A stretch of 49,455 bases of DNA from JAFGTP01 sp964498725 (GCA_964498725.1 CAZCHS010000015.1:1-49455), one strand, 5' to 3'; positions 16,465 to 25,905 are shown, counted from the stretch's first letter. A program made the numbers and translations. Notes: a model not told the origin generated them from the sequence alone.

Positions 16465-16505
16465 GTTGAGACCGGTTAAAAATCATGATTTAAAATAGTC
16501 TCAAC
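16465..16505. promoter_or_regulatory. Nested inverted repeats upstream of the TonB-dependent receptor
   Basis: GTTGAGAC (16465-16472) and GTCTCAAC (16498-16505) form a perfect 8-bp inverted repeat that encloses a 12-bp palindrome AAATCATGATTT (16480-16491). It sits about 40-80 bases upstream of the receptor start codon. It could be an operator pair or a leader structure. It does not match a Fur box and has no T run to make it a terminator. Confidence 0.4.
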
Positions 16506-16569
16506 AATTTGCTGATGCTAACTGTTACAAATTAGCGTTGCAATGGGCAGGAAACTTAATTTATTAATA

Positions 16570-17526
16570 TTATTTTTCCAACGAAATCTTGATTTTTTTC
16601 GCGATATCAATTGCGGTATCCTGGTCTGATATTTCAATCCATTGAGCGTCAAGTTGATGCCGTGACCATGTTAACTGGCGTTTGGCGTACCGGCGCGTAT
16701 TCATTTTTAAATTTTCCGTCATTTCTGCCAGATTTACTTCTCCATCCAGGTATTGAATCACTTCCTGGTAGCCCAGGGTTTTTAACTCATTCATGGCGTC
16801 GCGATAGCGGTTATTCAGCAGATCTTTTGTTTCTTCGATCAATCCTTCTGATATCATCTGTTCAACCCGCTGGTTGATACGAGCATAGGTTTTGGCGCGG
16901 TCCCGGTGGAGGACAAACAATTGGGTTGGAAAGGCCGGGTCCGGTTGCTGGGCTTTATAATGTTCAGAAGGGGGCTTACCGGTAATTTTGTAAATTTCCA
17001 GCGCCCGGGTAATACGCTTGGCATCATTGATATGAATTTTTTTAGCAGTTTCCGGATCAATTTCCATGAGCCGGTTATATAAGGGCACATTGCCTTTCTC
17101 TTCGATTTCACTTTGTAATTCTTTACGGACTTTCCGGTGGGATGTACTTTCTTTAAAAATGCCATGGGTAATTGCTTTGATATACATACCGCTGCCACCG
17201 ACGAAGATTGGTGTTTTGCCCCGATTAACAATTCCTTCCACTGTTTGGATGGCCAGCCTGCGATATTCTCCGGCGCTCACTTGTTTTGTGGGCTCAAAAA
17301 GGTCAATCAGGTGATGAGGAATTTCTTTTTGCTCCCGCAAAGTGGGCTTGGCTGTGCCGATGTCCAGAAACTTGTATAATTGCCGGGAATCAATGGAAAC
17401 AATTTCACCGTCAATCATTTTTGCCAATTCAATGGAAGCCGAGGTCTTGCCCACCGCAGTGGGACCGGTAATAATAGGAATGGTTGGGCAGATTTTCCAT
17501 GTATCAGAAGTGATCTTTTCCGTCAT
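16570..17526 (-). CDS. miaA: tRNA dimethylallyltransferase MiaA
   Basis: The 318-residue enzyme adds a dimethylallyl group to N6 of A37 in tRNAs that read codons starting with U. It has the P-loop GPTAVGKTS (residues 21-29), the DSRQLYKFLDIGTAKP motif (substrate and tRNA binding) and the PHHLIDLFEP motif. Length is normal. Its ATG overlaps the mutL stop by one base (TAATG), so it is translationally coupled. The mutL-miaA order is conserved in many bacteria. Confidence 0.96.
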   Translation of the reverse strand: MTEKITSDTWKICPTIPIITGPTAVGKTSASIELAKMIDGEIVSIDSRQLYKFLDIGTAKPTLREQKEIPHHLIDLFEPTKQVSAGEYRRLAIQTVEGIVNRGKTPIFVGGSGMYIKAITHGIFKESTSHRKVRKELQSEIEEKGNVPLYNRLMEIDPETAKKIHINDAKRITRALEIYKITGKPPSEHYKAQQPDPAFPTQLFVLHRDRAKTYARINQRVEQMISEGLIEETKDLLNNRYRDAMNELKTLGYQEVIQYLDGEVNLAEMTENLKMNTRRYAKRQLTWSRHQLDAQWIEISDQDTAIDIAKKIKISLEK

Positions 17527-19406
17527 TATTTTCTCTCAAAGCGTTTGTCAATTTCGTCCAGAGTCATATTCACGATTATCGGACGCCCGTGGGGGCAGAA
17601 GTATGGATCGCGGGTGGCAAACAGACGGTCAACCAGGTTTTGCATCTCTTCGTCGCTGAGTTTGTCACCGGCCTTGATGGCTGCTTTGCAGGAATAAGCG
17701 GCGGCCACTTTGGACTGAATATCGGTATCCTTTTCACCATATTCCCGGTAATGATCAAGAATGTTTTTGATCACTTTGCCTTCATCTCCCCATTTCATGC
17801 CTGCCGGCACTGCTTCGACGGCAATGGTGTTTTTGCCAAACTCTTTGGCTCTGAATCCCAGTTTTTCCAAATAGGGGAGTATTTCCAGCAGCAATGAAAA
17901 ATCGTCTACCGAAAGTTCCACCACCTGGGGGAAAAGCAGCTGCTGCGCCCGCCAGTTTTCCTTTTCCATACTATGCAGTGCTTCTTCGAAGAGAATACGC
18001 TCATGGGCCACATGCTGGTCAATAATTACCATACCGGATTTAACCTGGCTGACGAGATATTTATTATGAATTTGATAGACCTTAACCTGAGGAGTGTAAG
18101 AGTTGATATCTTCCTGCTGCTGGAGGGCATTCCGGGAGGTAAATCGTTCGGCCCTTTCGCGCCAGGGTTCTTCAGTGTTTTTACGGGTAAAACAAAAATT
18201 CAGGCCCTCCTGGTTGCCATTATTAGTGGGGATTCTCATCCTGTTGGAGGGAATTGACTGAGAAGGTGCCGCCGGTTTCCCGGCAGTATCATTAGCCGGT
18301 GTGAAAGCGGGGGCACTATTCTGTTGTTGATGGCCGGTATCTGTTTGTTGCGGGGATGATTCCGGTTTGGGGGAGTAGTAATGTTCCGGTGAAAAACTGG
18401 GAAGATCAGGAATTGAGTTTTTAATATTGGCGAGGGCATCAATAGTGGATTCTTTCAGAAACCGGTAAATCATATTCTGATCGGAAAATTTTACTTCCAT
18501 TTTACGGGGATGGACATTGACATCCACCATTTCCGGCGGCATGGTTAAGTGGATCGTATAAAAAGGATATTCTCCGCGGGACAGTAAGGAAGAAAAACCG
18601 GATGCGATGGCGTGGTTCATTAACCGGTCTGTAATAAAGCGGTCATTAACATAGAAAAATTGTTCCCCCCGGGAAGCCCGGACAAGATTGAGATTGCCAA
18701 TGAATCCCTGGGCAGTAACAGGGCCGCGCTCATAATTGAATGGAATTAGGTTTTGGAGATATTCTTTGGAAAAAAGATTGCCGATTCGGGATTTTAGATT
18801 TTCGCTGCGCAGATTCAATACTTCGCGGTCATTGTGAATCAGCACGAATTTTACCCGTGGATAGATCATGGAAAATTTTTTGATCACGGTGACAATATGC
18901 CGGAATTCAACATCCCGGCTCTTGAGAAATTTTCTTCGTCCAGGTATGTTGAAAAAGAGATTTTTGATAGAGATTGTCGTGCCTTCTTTAGGTGTGTAAG
19001 GCTCGATACTTTTAAAATTGCCACCCTCAATATTCAGGCGGTATCCCATATCAGCCCCTTTTTCTGTACTAATTGCGCGAACACGGGCCACAGAGGCGAT
19101 GGAGGCCAGGGCTTCTCCACGGAACCCCAGAGATTTAATACAAACCAGGTCTTCAGCGCTGTGTATTTTGCTGGTGGCATAGCGTTCGAAAGCCAGGAGC
19201 AAATCGTCCTTGCTCATGCCCTCGCCATTGTCAACAACTTCACAGAGTGTTTTGCCGCCATTCCTGACGATTACAATGATCTCTGAGGCGCCGGCATCAA
19301 TGGAATTTTCTACCAGTTCCTTCACCATGGATGCAGGGCGTTCCACCACTTCACCGGCGGCTATCTTGTTGGTTAATTGATCGGATAAAACTCTTATTTT
19401 GGACAT
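17526..19406 (-). CDS. mutL: DNA mismatch repair protein MutL (endonuclease type)
   Basis: The 626-residue protein couples mismatch recognition by MutS to strand processing. The N-terminal GHKL ATPase is clear: AAGEVVERPASMVKELVENS (residues 16-35), then DNGEGM and the RGEAL lid motif. A Pro/Gln/Ser-rich linker (about 340-430) is followed by the C-terminal domain. That domain has DQHVAHERILFE (about residue 463), the DQHA(X)2E(X)4E metal-binding motif, and the conserved CPHGRP near the end. It should therefore be a nicking MutL, as expected in bacteria without MutH. It starts the mutL-miaA pair. Confidence 0.96.
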   Translation of the reverse strand: MSKIRVLSDQLTNKIAAGEVVERPASMVKELVENSIDAGASEIIVIVRNGGKTLCEVVDNGEGMSKDDLLLAFERYATSKIHSAEDLVCIKSLGFRGEALASIASVARVRAISTEKGADMGYRLNIEGGNFKSIEPYTPKEGTTISIKNLFFNIPGRRKFLKSRDVEFRHIVTVIKKFSMIYPRVKFVLIHNDREVLNLRSENLKSRIGNLFSKEYLQNLIPFNYERGPVTAQGFIGNLNLVRASRGEQFFYVNDRFITDRLMNHAIASGFSSLLSRGEYPFYTIHLTMPPEMVDVNVHPRKMEVKFSDQNMIYRFLKESTIDALANIKNSIPDLPSFSPEHYYSPKPESSPQQTDTGHQQQNSAPAFTPANDTAGKPAAPSQSIPSNRMRIPTNNGNQEGLNFCFTRKNTEEPWRERAERFTSRNALQQQEDINSYTPQVKVYQIHNKYLVSQVKSGMVIIDQHVAHERILFEEALHSMEKENWRAQQLLFPQVVELSVDDFSLLLEILPYLEKLGFRAKEFGKNTIAVEAVPAGMKWGDEGKVIKNILDHYREYGEKDTDIQSKVAAAYSCKAAIKAGDKLSDEEMQNLVDRLFATRDPYFCPHGRPIIVNMTLDEIDKRFERK

Positions 19407-19834
19407 ATATTTCTTTTCTGTTTACGAAAGTTACTTGTTTTTCAATTTTGAAATATATAAAAAATTACGCAAAACAATTAGGGATTTTTTAGTAGATATG
19501 GAATACGGCTGATTCGGTAAATCAATCAATCAGAATTAATCTGAATTATTCATGAATTTTCAATTATTTAAAGGAAAGCGAATAAAATTAACAAATTACG
19601 AAAGATCAATAAAAAGATGAATTGGAAAATTCATAGAATGATATTCAGGTCAATCCCGATAGTTTCCACTGGAACATCCGGCCTCCGGCGGAAGGAAACG
19701 TATCGGCGCGAAGCGGGCATTATTCATATTTTTATGAATGATGCAGGTTAAAGGTTTATCACAATTTTTATTCTTTACATTGTGAAAAAGACTTATATTT
19801 TTATTATATTAATGACAGTTATTCGAGGATTAAG
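19407..19834. other. 428-base non-coding stretch between mutL and the YihY-like gene
   Basis: No credible gene is seen on either strand. The divergent region must hold both promoters. It contains a GC-rich imperfect hairpin (19656-19706), a second AT-rich hairpin (19719-19742), and an inverted repeat TCACAAT/ATTGTGA (19759-19765 and 19779-19785) that overlaps TTTACA (19774-19779), a possible -35 box for the downstream gene. The GC-rich part stands out from the AT-rich surroundings and looks like an intergenic repeat element. Confidence 0.6.
19656..19742. repeat. Paired hairpins, possible repetitive extragenic element
   Basis: CCGATAGTTTCC (19656-19667) pairs with GGAAAC-G-TATCGG (19694-19706) with a single bulged G. 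The 26-base loop contains a further CCGG/CCGG pairing. Thirteen bases later ATTATTCATA (19719-19728) pairs with TATGAATGAT (19733-19742) around TTTT. Strong GC content in a low-GC intergenic region suggests a dispersed repeat or structured RNA. There is only one copy in the window. Confidence 0.45.
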
Positions 19835-21181
19835 ATGAAAAATATTCAACAAAAGATAGAAAATTTTATCAATTACATCAGAAAAGATATCTGGCTGGAA
19901 AGTTTAAAAGCGGTACCACGCACCCAGGCTATTGTGATAAAAAGTTTGCGCGTTCAGGTTTTGGCTATTAAAGGATTTATCGTGGATAAATGTATCCTGC
20001 GGGCTTCTGCACTGACATTTTTTACCTTGTTGTCCATTGTCCCCCTGGTGGCGATGTTTTTTGCCATTGCCAAAGGCTTTGACCTGCAGCAAATAGTAGA
20101 AAATGAAGTAATGGAGCGCTTTTCGGAAAATGAACAAATTGTTCGCTATATTATCGATTTTTCAAATTCCCTGCTTACCAATACAAAAGGGAGTTTTATT
20201 GCCGGGCCGGGATTTATTTTGTTGATTTGGGCAGTGATCCGGCTGCTGAGCAATATAGAAATGGGCTTTAATGATATTTGGAATATTAATCAATCCCGGT
20301 CATTTGTCAGAAAATTCAGCGATTATATTTCCATCATGTTGGTAGCGCCGCTTTTAATTATATTATCCAACGGTCTTTCGATTTATATTTTTTCAAGAGT
20401 TACCGAAATAGCCGATTCCCTTCGATTGCTGGGATTTATTGGACCGGTTCTGAAATTTTTGTTGCGGTTAAGCCCTTTTGCGGTCATGTGGATGTTGTTG
20501 ACATTTGTCTATATTGTCATTCCCAACGGGAAAGTCAATTTTGCCGCCGGCTTTTACGCGGCAATTGTGGCCGGCACTTTTTTGAAAATTTTTCAATGGG
20601 GGTTTATAACCTTTCAGATTGGCGCGGCTAAGTATAATGCAATTTATGGAAGTTTTGCGGCTCTGCCTTTATTTTTAATATGGCTGCAAATCAGTTGGAT
20701 TATCGTCCTGTTTGGAGCGGAGGTTTCCTATGCAATACAAAATGCCGCCGATTATACAGTTGATGAGATCGGCAGTGAAATCAGTCAATTCAGTAAAAAA
20801 GTTTTGTCCCTGTTGATTGCCCTGAAAGTTGTCCAAAATTTTGAAAAAGACGATCCACCCCTGACAGCCAATCAATTAGCCCAGTATTTGGGAACACCGG
20901 TGGGATTGATCAACCAATATGCTTATGAATTAAAAAATGCCGGCATTATTTCTCATGTGCTGCTGGAAGATGAAGAAGTTGCCTTTCAGCCGGCGGTGGA
21001 TCCGGATAAATTGACAGTGGCCTATGTTGTCAGGGCACTGGAAAATACCGGCTCAGATAAATTTCACATTAAAAAAACAAAAGAATTGGAAAAACTGAAG
21101 GAAATCCTGACCAATTTTCAGGAAAATAACAGTACGCAGACTGATAATATTCTTTTGCAGGATTTAAAAATTCATGAATAA
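19835..21181 (+). CDS. YihY/BrkB-family (UPF0761) inner-membrane protein
   Basis: The 448-residue protein has about six membrane segments between residues 50 and 310. Family features include ASALTFFTLLSIVPLVAMFF (about 60-80), FNDIWNI and the final IWLQISWIIVLFGAEVSYA segment. A cytoplasmic C-terminal part of about 130 residues resembles a winged helix (TANQLAQYLGTPVGLINQYAYELKNAGII), a common extension in this family. It was once annotated as ribonuclease BN, which is now considered wrong; its real function is unclear. GAGG lies upstream of the ATG. It converges on the GH32 gene, 17 bases away. Confidence 0.88.
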   Translation: MKNIQQKIENFINYIRKDIWLESLKAVPRTQAIVIKSLRVQVLAIKGFIVDKCILRASALTFFTLLSIVPLVAMFFAIAKGFDLQQIVENEVMERFSENEQIVRYIIDFSNSLLTNTKGSFIAGPGFILLIWAVIRLLSNIEMGFNDIWNINQSRSFVRKFSDYISIMLVAPLLIILSNGLSIYIFSRVTEIADSLRLLGFIGPVLKFLLRLSPFAVMWMLLTFVYIVIPNGKVNFAAGFYAAIVAGTFLKIFQWGFITFQIGAAKYNAIYGSFAALPLFLIWLQISWIIVLFGAEVSYAIQNAADYTVDEIGSEISQFSKKVLSLLIALKVVQNFEKDDPPLTANQLAQYLGTPVGLINQYAYELKNAGIISHVLLEDEEVAFQPAVDPDKLTVAYVVRALENTGSDKFHIKKTKELEKLKEILTNFQENNSTQTDNILLQDLKIHE

Positions 21182-21198
21182 TTCAGGTTAGGAAGTGG

Positions 21199-22572
21199 TC
21201 ACCAAATTCTTTGTATTTCATGGAATTCTAATGAGACCATTTTTATTGGAATATTTGTATAAATTTCTAAGTCATTATTGCCAGGTGTAAAGCCAAACTG
21301 CTCTGAATAGGAAAATATTCCATTGTTCGCAAATACCTCAAGTTGTCCCCAGTCCGCTAAAATTCTGACATTAAGTTTGTTTTTATCCTTCGTGATAATT
21401 TTTTGAGATAACAGGGTCTGATTGGCAATATCATATTCTATTGTTTTATTGGCTATTCTAAATCCAAATTTGCCGGTTTGTATATTTGTCAGATCAAATT
21501 CGGCAAAAAGATCAAATTGTTTTGATTTAATTTTTGATAGAATATTTGAACCGGGATAGAGCATCTGATCGTTCCGGTTGATGGAATTGAGATAAAGTGA
21601 ATGGATTTCTTCAATTGGATTCCTTGTGATCCTTTTCTGCCCGTTTATTAAAGTCAACCCCAGCGATACTGGAAAAGTGGCATTTCGCTCCCATATTTCC
21701 TCACCAACCCCACCATTCCAATTATCCATCCAGGCAATTTGAATGATTCTTTTGTCATTATTGGGTAGGTTTCCATAGGGAAAGGTCTGAGCCGCATAAA
21801 AATCCGGGCCGGAATCCATTTTGTGGACGACCTGTCCCTCATCGGCTTCAAAATAACCAGCGCTAAATTCACCGGTTAAATAAGCGCCGCAGGCATCCTG
21901 CAAAACCCATTTCATTCTGTTTGTATTTCCATCCAGGGGCAATTGATAAATATCCGGACATTCATAGCCGAACTCTATATTACTCAGTAATTTCCAATGA
22001 ATGAGGTCATTTGATGAATAAAAACTCGTGCCATTTTCATAGATCGCCATCATCCATTTTGATGTTTCTTCAGACCAAAATACACAGGGGTCACGGGGGT
22101 AATCTTTGTCAGTAATATTTGCAACCGGATTATCCCGGTAATTATGCCAGGAACTGCCATTATCATTGCTCCAGGCCAGGCAGGTTCCGACTCCTTCGCC
22201 AGTATAAATCGCCACGATTGCCGGTTCGGGACTGCCGGTAATTGTGGTTGCCGTCCTACCTGACACGATTACAGCACTGCCAGAAAAAAACTGATTTCCC
22301 GATACATTCCTGATTGCATCGCCAGGTAAAAATGATTTTTGCGGGATAAGGGCAACACCCTCATCCTGCCAGTGCAACAGGTCTCTGCTGGTTGCATAGC
22401 CACCGTGACGAATTTCCTTTCCCCATTGGTATATCATATGATACTTACCATTATGATATACCAGCCCGTTGATATCATTCATCCATCCTGACTTGGGACT
22501 GAAATGAAATTGGCCGCGATAGTTTTCTGAATAATTTATGGTTGTATTATGGGGATCATAATTCTTATTCAT
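21199..22572 (-). CDS. GH32 family beta-fructosidase (levanase/invertase type)
   Basis: The 457-residue protein has no signal peptide, so it should act in the cytoplasm. GH32 motifs are complete: WMNDINGL with nucleophile Asp33, RDP (160-162) with the transition-state Asp161, and ECP (204-206) with acid/base Glu204. A five-bladed propeller is followed by a beta-sandwich (about 340-457). It should release fructose from sucrose, fructo-oligosaccharides or fructan fragments. It overlaps the upstream GxGYxYP-like gene by 8 bases and shares its transcript. Because the neighbouring GH13_18 enzyme may act on sucrose, sucrose or a fructosyl glycoside is a plausible substrate. Confidence 0.92.
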   Translation of the reverse strand: MNKNYDPHNTTINYSENYRGQFHFSPKSGWMNDINGLVYHNGKYHMIYQWGKEIRHGGYATSRDLLHWQDEGVALIPQKSFLPGDAIRNVSGNQFFSGSAVIVSGRTATTITGSPEPAIVAIYTGEGVGTCLAWSNDNGSSWHNYRDNPVANITDKDYPRDPCVFWSEETSKWMMAIYENGTSFYSSNDLIHWKLLSNIEFGYECPDIYQLPLDGNTNRMKWVLQDACGAYLTGEFSAGYFEADEGQVVHKMDSGPDFYAAQTFPYGNLPNNDKRIIQIAWMDNWNGGVGEEIWERNATFPVSLGLTLINGQKRITRNPIEEIHSLYLNSINRNDQMLYPGSNILSKIKSKQFDLFAEFDLTNIQTGKFGFRIANKTIEYDIANQTLLSQKIITKDKNKLNVRILADWGQLEVFANNGIFSYSEQFGFTPGNNDLEIYTNIPIKMVSLEFHEIQRIW

Positions 22573-24121
22573 CTAAATAAACATTCCTGTTATAATTCCG
22601 GAAAGTCGCGCCAAGATCGACACTTCTGAGAAAATGGAATTGTTTGTTATTTTTCTTTCCAAAAACTTTTAATGTTTCCACCACTTTTTCGAGATTAACA
22701 AGCAGTTCTGTTTTGGCTGTTCCCACAAAGACATTCAGGAACAGCGGTCCGTCAAAAGGCGCATTTTCTATCAAATTAATAATCGTCTCACTTTTATCAT
22801 ACAATTTAACGGATCCAATATGGAAGGTTTCGTCGTCCATGTGATATTCATAAGGCCGGATTCCTTTGGGGCAAATTCCGGCATAACCGCTATTCATCAC
22901 ATAAGGCCGGACATTCCAGGATACTGCTTCTGACTCTTCCATTTGTTTCAATGTCATAATTCCTGATTTTGACAGGTAATGGGAGGTAAAATTGCAATAT
23001 CGCCTAAAGGCCAGAAAATTATCACTGAATGGGTGACCGTCACTCATCATGCCTGCTATTTCCTGGTTTTCCGGCAATGTCTGGTACCAATCAAATAATC
23101 TGGGCGCCAGGTCAACTAACCCAGGATTGATAATCCAGGTTAAAGGAATTTTCCCGAAGCCTTTTGATGTCAATATCCTGTTTGGTGCATAGACCATGGA
23201 ATGAAGAAGATTGTCACCGTCAGCAATGAAGAACGCAATATAGACGCTATTTTGCTGGATTGGAGCAGAAGATGGTATCATTTTTTTACCGGAAGCAGAA
23301 GGAAAGGAAGCGTGGATGGTCATATTTTCTACACTGATATACGGCACCATAAAATAGCCCATTTTTGCAAATAAGGCATCAGCCCACCGTTCATCGGTCC
23401 AGCCTAAAATTGGTGTACCGGGTTGATAGCGGGTGATCACTTTGGCGTAGTGTTCGATTTCTTCTTTATTGGTAATATCCAGGTAAAAGGTGAACAATTT
23501 GTTGGCTGTTACATAGTCTTTGTTGGCAGCCCCCCAACTTTTGTCATCTGTTGACATGTGTGACCAGGTGAAAGCCATCTCGTGGTTTGCTTTGTCAAAC
23601 CAATTGTTTAGCAGCCAATCCAGGCACTGTTGATTGCTTTGGAAATTATGTTTTCGAAGGTCTTCTAAAACCGGAAGGTTATCATTAATCAGAGTTTCTG
23701 CTAATTTTGGAGAAACGGGAACAGTTTCTGTAATACCGGCAATGGTGGTCGCAGCTTCAATGGTGGCCATCTCCAATTTTGGGTCCCAGATGACAATTCC
23801 TTTCGCATATCCTTTATATTTTTGAAAAATGGATAGAAATCCGCCATAGGGCTTATTGCTGACATTTGTTTCATAAATGGCTGGAATGTCTTGGTAAAGC
23901 AAGTTCAGAAATCTTTCAGTAATCTGTACCTGGGTTTCACCGCCGTAACAATTATCAAAACAATAGGTATTGGTAATATAAATTTTAGAATTGCTCTGTT
24001 TATTGACAATGCCCTGGAATGCACAGGCCGACACCTGGCTTTCAATACAATCGGTTTTGAGATTATAAACTGAAAGTTCTTTAGTGGAACAATCAATTTT
24101 AGGATATGTAAATGCAGCCAT
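22565..24121 (-). CDS. GxGYxYP-like putative glycoside hydrolase, variant signature
   Basis: The 518-residue protein has no signal peptide. The second half resembles the C-terminal domain of the GxGYxYP family: FFIADGDNLLHS (about 272), PLTWIINPGLVDLAP, then MMSDGHPFSDN where the family usually shows GxGYxYP. The first half resembles the N-terminal domain, including NSKIYITN and the glycine-rich IVIWDP region. The family is predicted to be carbohydrate-active but is not biochemically defined. ATG 24121 has AAGAGAG upstream. It is the first gene of the unit with GH32 and lies downstream of the shared 25-bp operator. The divergent signature and cytoplasmic location suggest a subgroup with its own activity. 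Confidence 0.6.
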   Translation of the reverse strand: MAAFTYPKIDCSTKELSVYNLKTDCIESQVSACAFQGIVNKQSNSKIYITNTYCFDNCYGGETQVQITERFLNLLYQDIPAIYETNVSNKPYGGFLSIFQKYKGYAKGIVIWDPKLEMATIEAATTIAGITETVPVSPKLAETLINDNLPVLEDLRKHNFQSNQQCLDWLLNNWFDKANHEMAFTWSHMSTDDKSWGAANKDYVTANKLFTFYLDITNKEEIEHYAKVITRYQPGTPILGWTDERWADALFAKMGYFMVPYISVENMTIHASFPSASGKKMIPSSAPIQQNSVYIAFFIADGDNLLHSMVYAPNRILTSKGFGKIPLTWIINPGLVDLAPRLFDWYQTLPENQEIAGMMSDGHPFSDNFLAFRRYCNFTSHYLSKSGIMTLKQMEESEAVSWNVRPYVMNSGYAGICPKGIRPYEYHMDDETFHIGSVKLYDKSETIINLIENAPFDGPLFLNVFVGTAKTELLVNLEKVVETLKVFGKKNNKQFHFLRSVDLGATFRNYNRNVYLDE

Positions 24122-24149
24122 ACTCTCTCTTTCTGAATAAGATGATAGT

Positions 24150-24174
24150 TTTTATCGAAACGTTTTAATATATT
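24150..24174. promoter_or_regulatory. LacI-type operator, copy 1 (25 bp shared with 27139-27163)
   Basis: The core TTATCGAAACGTTTTAATA contains the LacI/PurR-like centre AAACGTTT with a central CG and flanking ATCG/TAAT half-sites. The full 25 bases recur, inverted, at 27139-27163. It lies between the divergent GxGYxYP-like and GH13_18 genes, 29 bases from the first and 43 from the second, so it can control both. Confidence 0.8.
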
Positions 24175-24216
24175 GTTTTTGAGTTTTGTTTCAAAAGAAA
24201 ATAAAATGGAAAAATT

Positions 24217-25902
24217 ATGGAAAATATTAAAAAGTTGATTTCAGAAATATATGGTTCAGAAAGGAGTGATAGAATCATAGAAAGGATAAATACACTGATT
24301 CGGAAATATAAATCAGAGTTAAAGGATAATAAACCAATTCCGGAATTATCTGAACAGAGTATAGCATTGATCTGTTATGCGGATAATATATACTCACCGG
24401 ATGAAAAATCGCTAAAAATTATGGGGCACTTTTTTATTGATAATTTACAGGAAACCATTTCATATATTCATTTTCTGCCATTTTATCCTTTCACTTCCGA
24501 TGATGGGTTTGCTGTTCAGAATTTTTATAAAGTGAAAGAGGAATATGGTGCCTGGCGGGATATTGAAGAAATAGGTGAGCAATTTAACCTTATTTTCGAT
24601 GCTGTCGTCAATCATATATCCAGCAAACATCAATGGTTTCTTGAATATCTTACAGGCAATCCAAAATACAAAGATTATTTTATAGAAATGGATGAAAATG
24701 CTGATGTTTCATCTGTTATGCGGGCGCGGGATTTGCCGCTTTTGAATCGATATAATAAAAAGGGGAAGGATCTCTATCTATGGACAACCTTCAGTGATGA
24801 TCAACTGGATTTAAATTATAAAAACCCGACAGTGCTTTTGGAAATGCTGGAAATCCTGCTCTTTTATATTTCCAAAGGTGCAACGATCATTCGACTTGAC
24901 GCCATTGCTTATATCTGGAAAAGAATGAATTCCTCATGCATTAATTTACCGGAAACCCACCAAATTATTAGATTGACACGTCAGGTAATCGATAAAGTAA
25001 AAAATGGTCTGTTATTACTGCCGGAAGCAAATGTACCATCAAAAGAAAATCTGGAATATTTTGGAGATGGCGCTAATGAAGCGCAACTAATCTATCAATT
25101 TTCTACTTCACCGCTGGTTCTTTTTACATTTTACACCGGGAATGCTGATCGGATTTTAACCTACCTGGAAAATCTTCCGGTATTATCAAAAAACAATCAC
25201 TTCTTCAATGTTCTGGCAACCCATGATGGAATTGGATTGTGGCCGGTTCGTGATATATTAAAGAGCGATGAAATTGATCTGATCATAGCGGAGATTAAAA
25301 AACGGAATGGAATTATTTCTTTTAAAAGTGAAAAGGATGGCAGCAAAACTCCTTATGAATTGAATATAACCTACTTTGCTGCCTTGCAGGATGCTAAATC
25401 CACTGCAGAACATAATATCGATAAGTTTATTGCGGCTCATGCAATCCTTCTATCAATTCAGGGATTTCCGGCACTTTATTTTCACAGTCTTTTCGGTACA
25501 AGAAATGACGATGAGGGGTATGATGTTACGGGACAACCCAGGCGATTGAATCGCAAAAAATTTGAATACAGTGAACTCCGGAGACTACTGGAAGATTGTT
25601 CTACACAGGAGGCCCGGGTATTCAGCAAAATGAAACATTTATTAAAAATTCGACAAACACAGCCCGCTTTTCATCCAAATTCAACACAAAAAGTATTGAG
25701 AGTATCGGGAAGTATTTTTTCAATTATTAGGGGAGAATCTGATAATATATTGGTTCTCATCAATATTTCTGATAGGAACTTGTCAATAAAGTTACCCACT
25801 GAATATACGCAGTCTAAGTTCATCAATATAATCGATAATTCTTATAAAAATTATGAATTGAAAATAGGGCCTTTTGAGGTTTTGTGGCTGAAGTCCCTTT
25901 AA
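24217..25902 (+). CDS. GH13_18 glycoside phosphorylase (sucrose / glucosylglycerate phosphorylase-like)
   Basis: The 561-residue cytoplasmic enzyme belongs to the GH13 subfamily that cleaves alpha-glucosides with phosphate to give alpha-glucose 1-phosphate. IHFLPFYPFTSDDGFAV (84-100) is the typical region. The catalytic triad is visible: nucleophile Asp228 in IIRLDAIAY, acid/base Glu270 in LLPEANVP, and transition-state Asp337 in ATHDGIGL. The N-terminal LISEIYG extension and overall layout remind me of E. coli YcjM, a glucosylglycerate phosphorylase, more than of the shorter sucrose phosphorylases. The substrate therefore remains open: sucrose, sucrose 6-phosphate, glucosylglycerate or glucosylglycerol. 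It is controlled from the divergent region with the 25-bp operator. A terminator separates it from the convergent GH130 gene. Confidence 0.88.
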   Translation: MENIKKLISEIYGSERSDRIIERINTLIRKYKSELKDNKPIPELSEQSIALICYADNIYSPDEKSLKIMGHFFIDNLQETISYIHFLPFYPFTSDDGFAVQNFYKVKEEYGAWRDIEEIGEQFNLIFDAVVNHISSKHQWFLEYLTGNPKYKDYFIEMDENADVSSVMRARDLPLLNRYNKKGKDLYLWTTFSDDQLDLNYKNPTVLLEMLEILLFYISKGATIIRLDAIAYIWKRMNSSCINLPETHQIIRLTRQVIDKVKNGLLLLPEANVPSKENLEYFGDGANEAQLIYQFSTSPLVLFTFYTGNADRILTYLENLPVLSKNNHFFNVLATHDGIGLWPVRDILKSDEIDLIIAEIKKRNGIISFKSEKDGSKTPYELNITYFAALQDAKSTAEHNIDKFIAAHAILLSIQGFPALYFHSLFGTRNDDEGYDVTGQPRRLNRKKFEYSELRRLLEDCSTQEARVFSKMKHLLKIRQTQPAFHPNSTQKVLRVSGSIFSIIRGESDNILVLINISDRNLSIKLPTEYTQSKFINIIDNSYKNYELKIGPFEVLWLKSL

Positions 25903-25905
25903 GTA

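Noticed and set aside
16427..16569. Cobalamin riboswitch upstream of the BtuB-like receptor
   Set aside because: The leader is only 143 bases, and the conserved boxes, including GCCACTG, are absent on the minus strand.
19759..19785. CRP-type site from TCACAAT and ATTGTGA
   Set aside because: The half-sites are in the opposite order and 13 bases apart, which does not fit TGTGA-N6-TCACA; kept only as an inverted repeat in the intergenic description.
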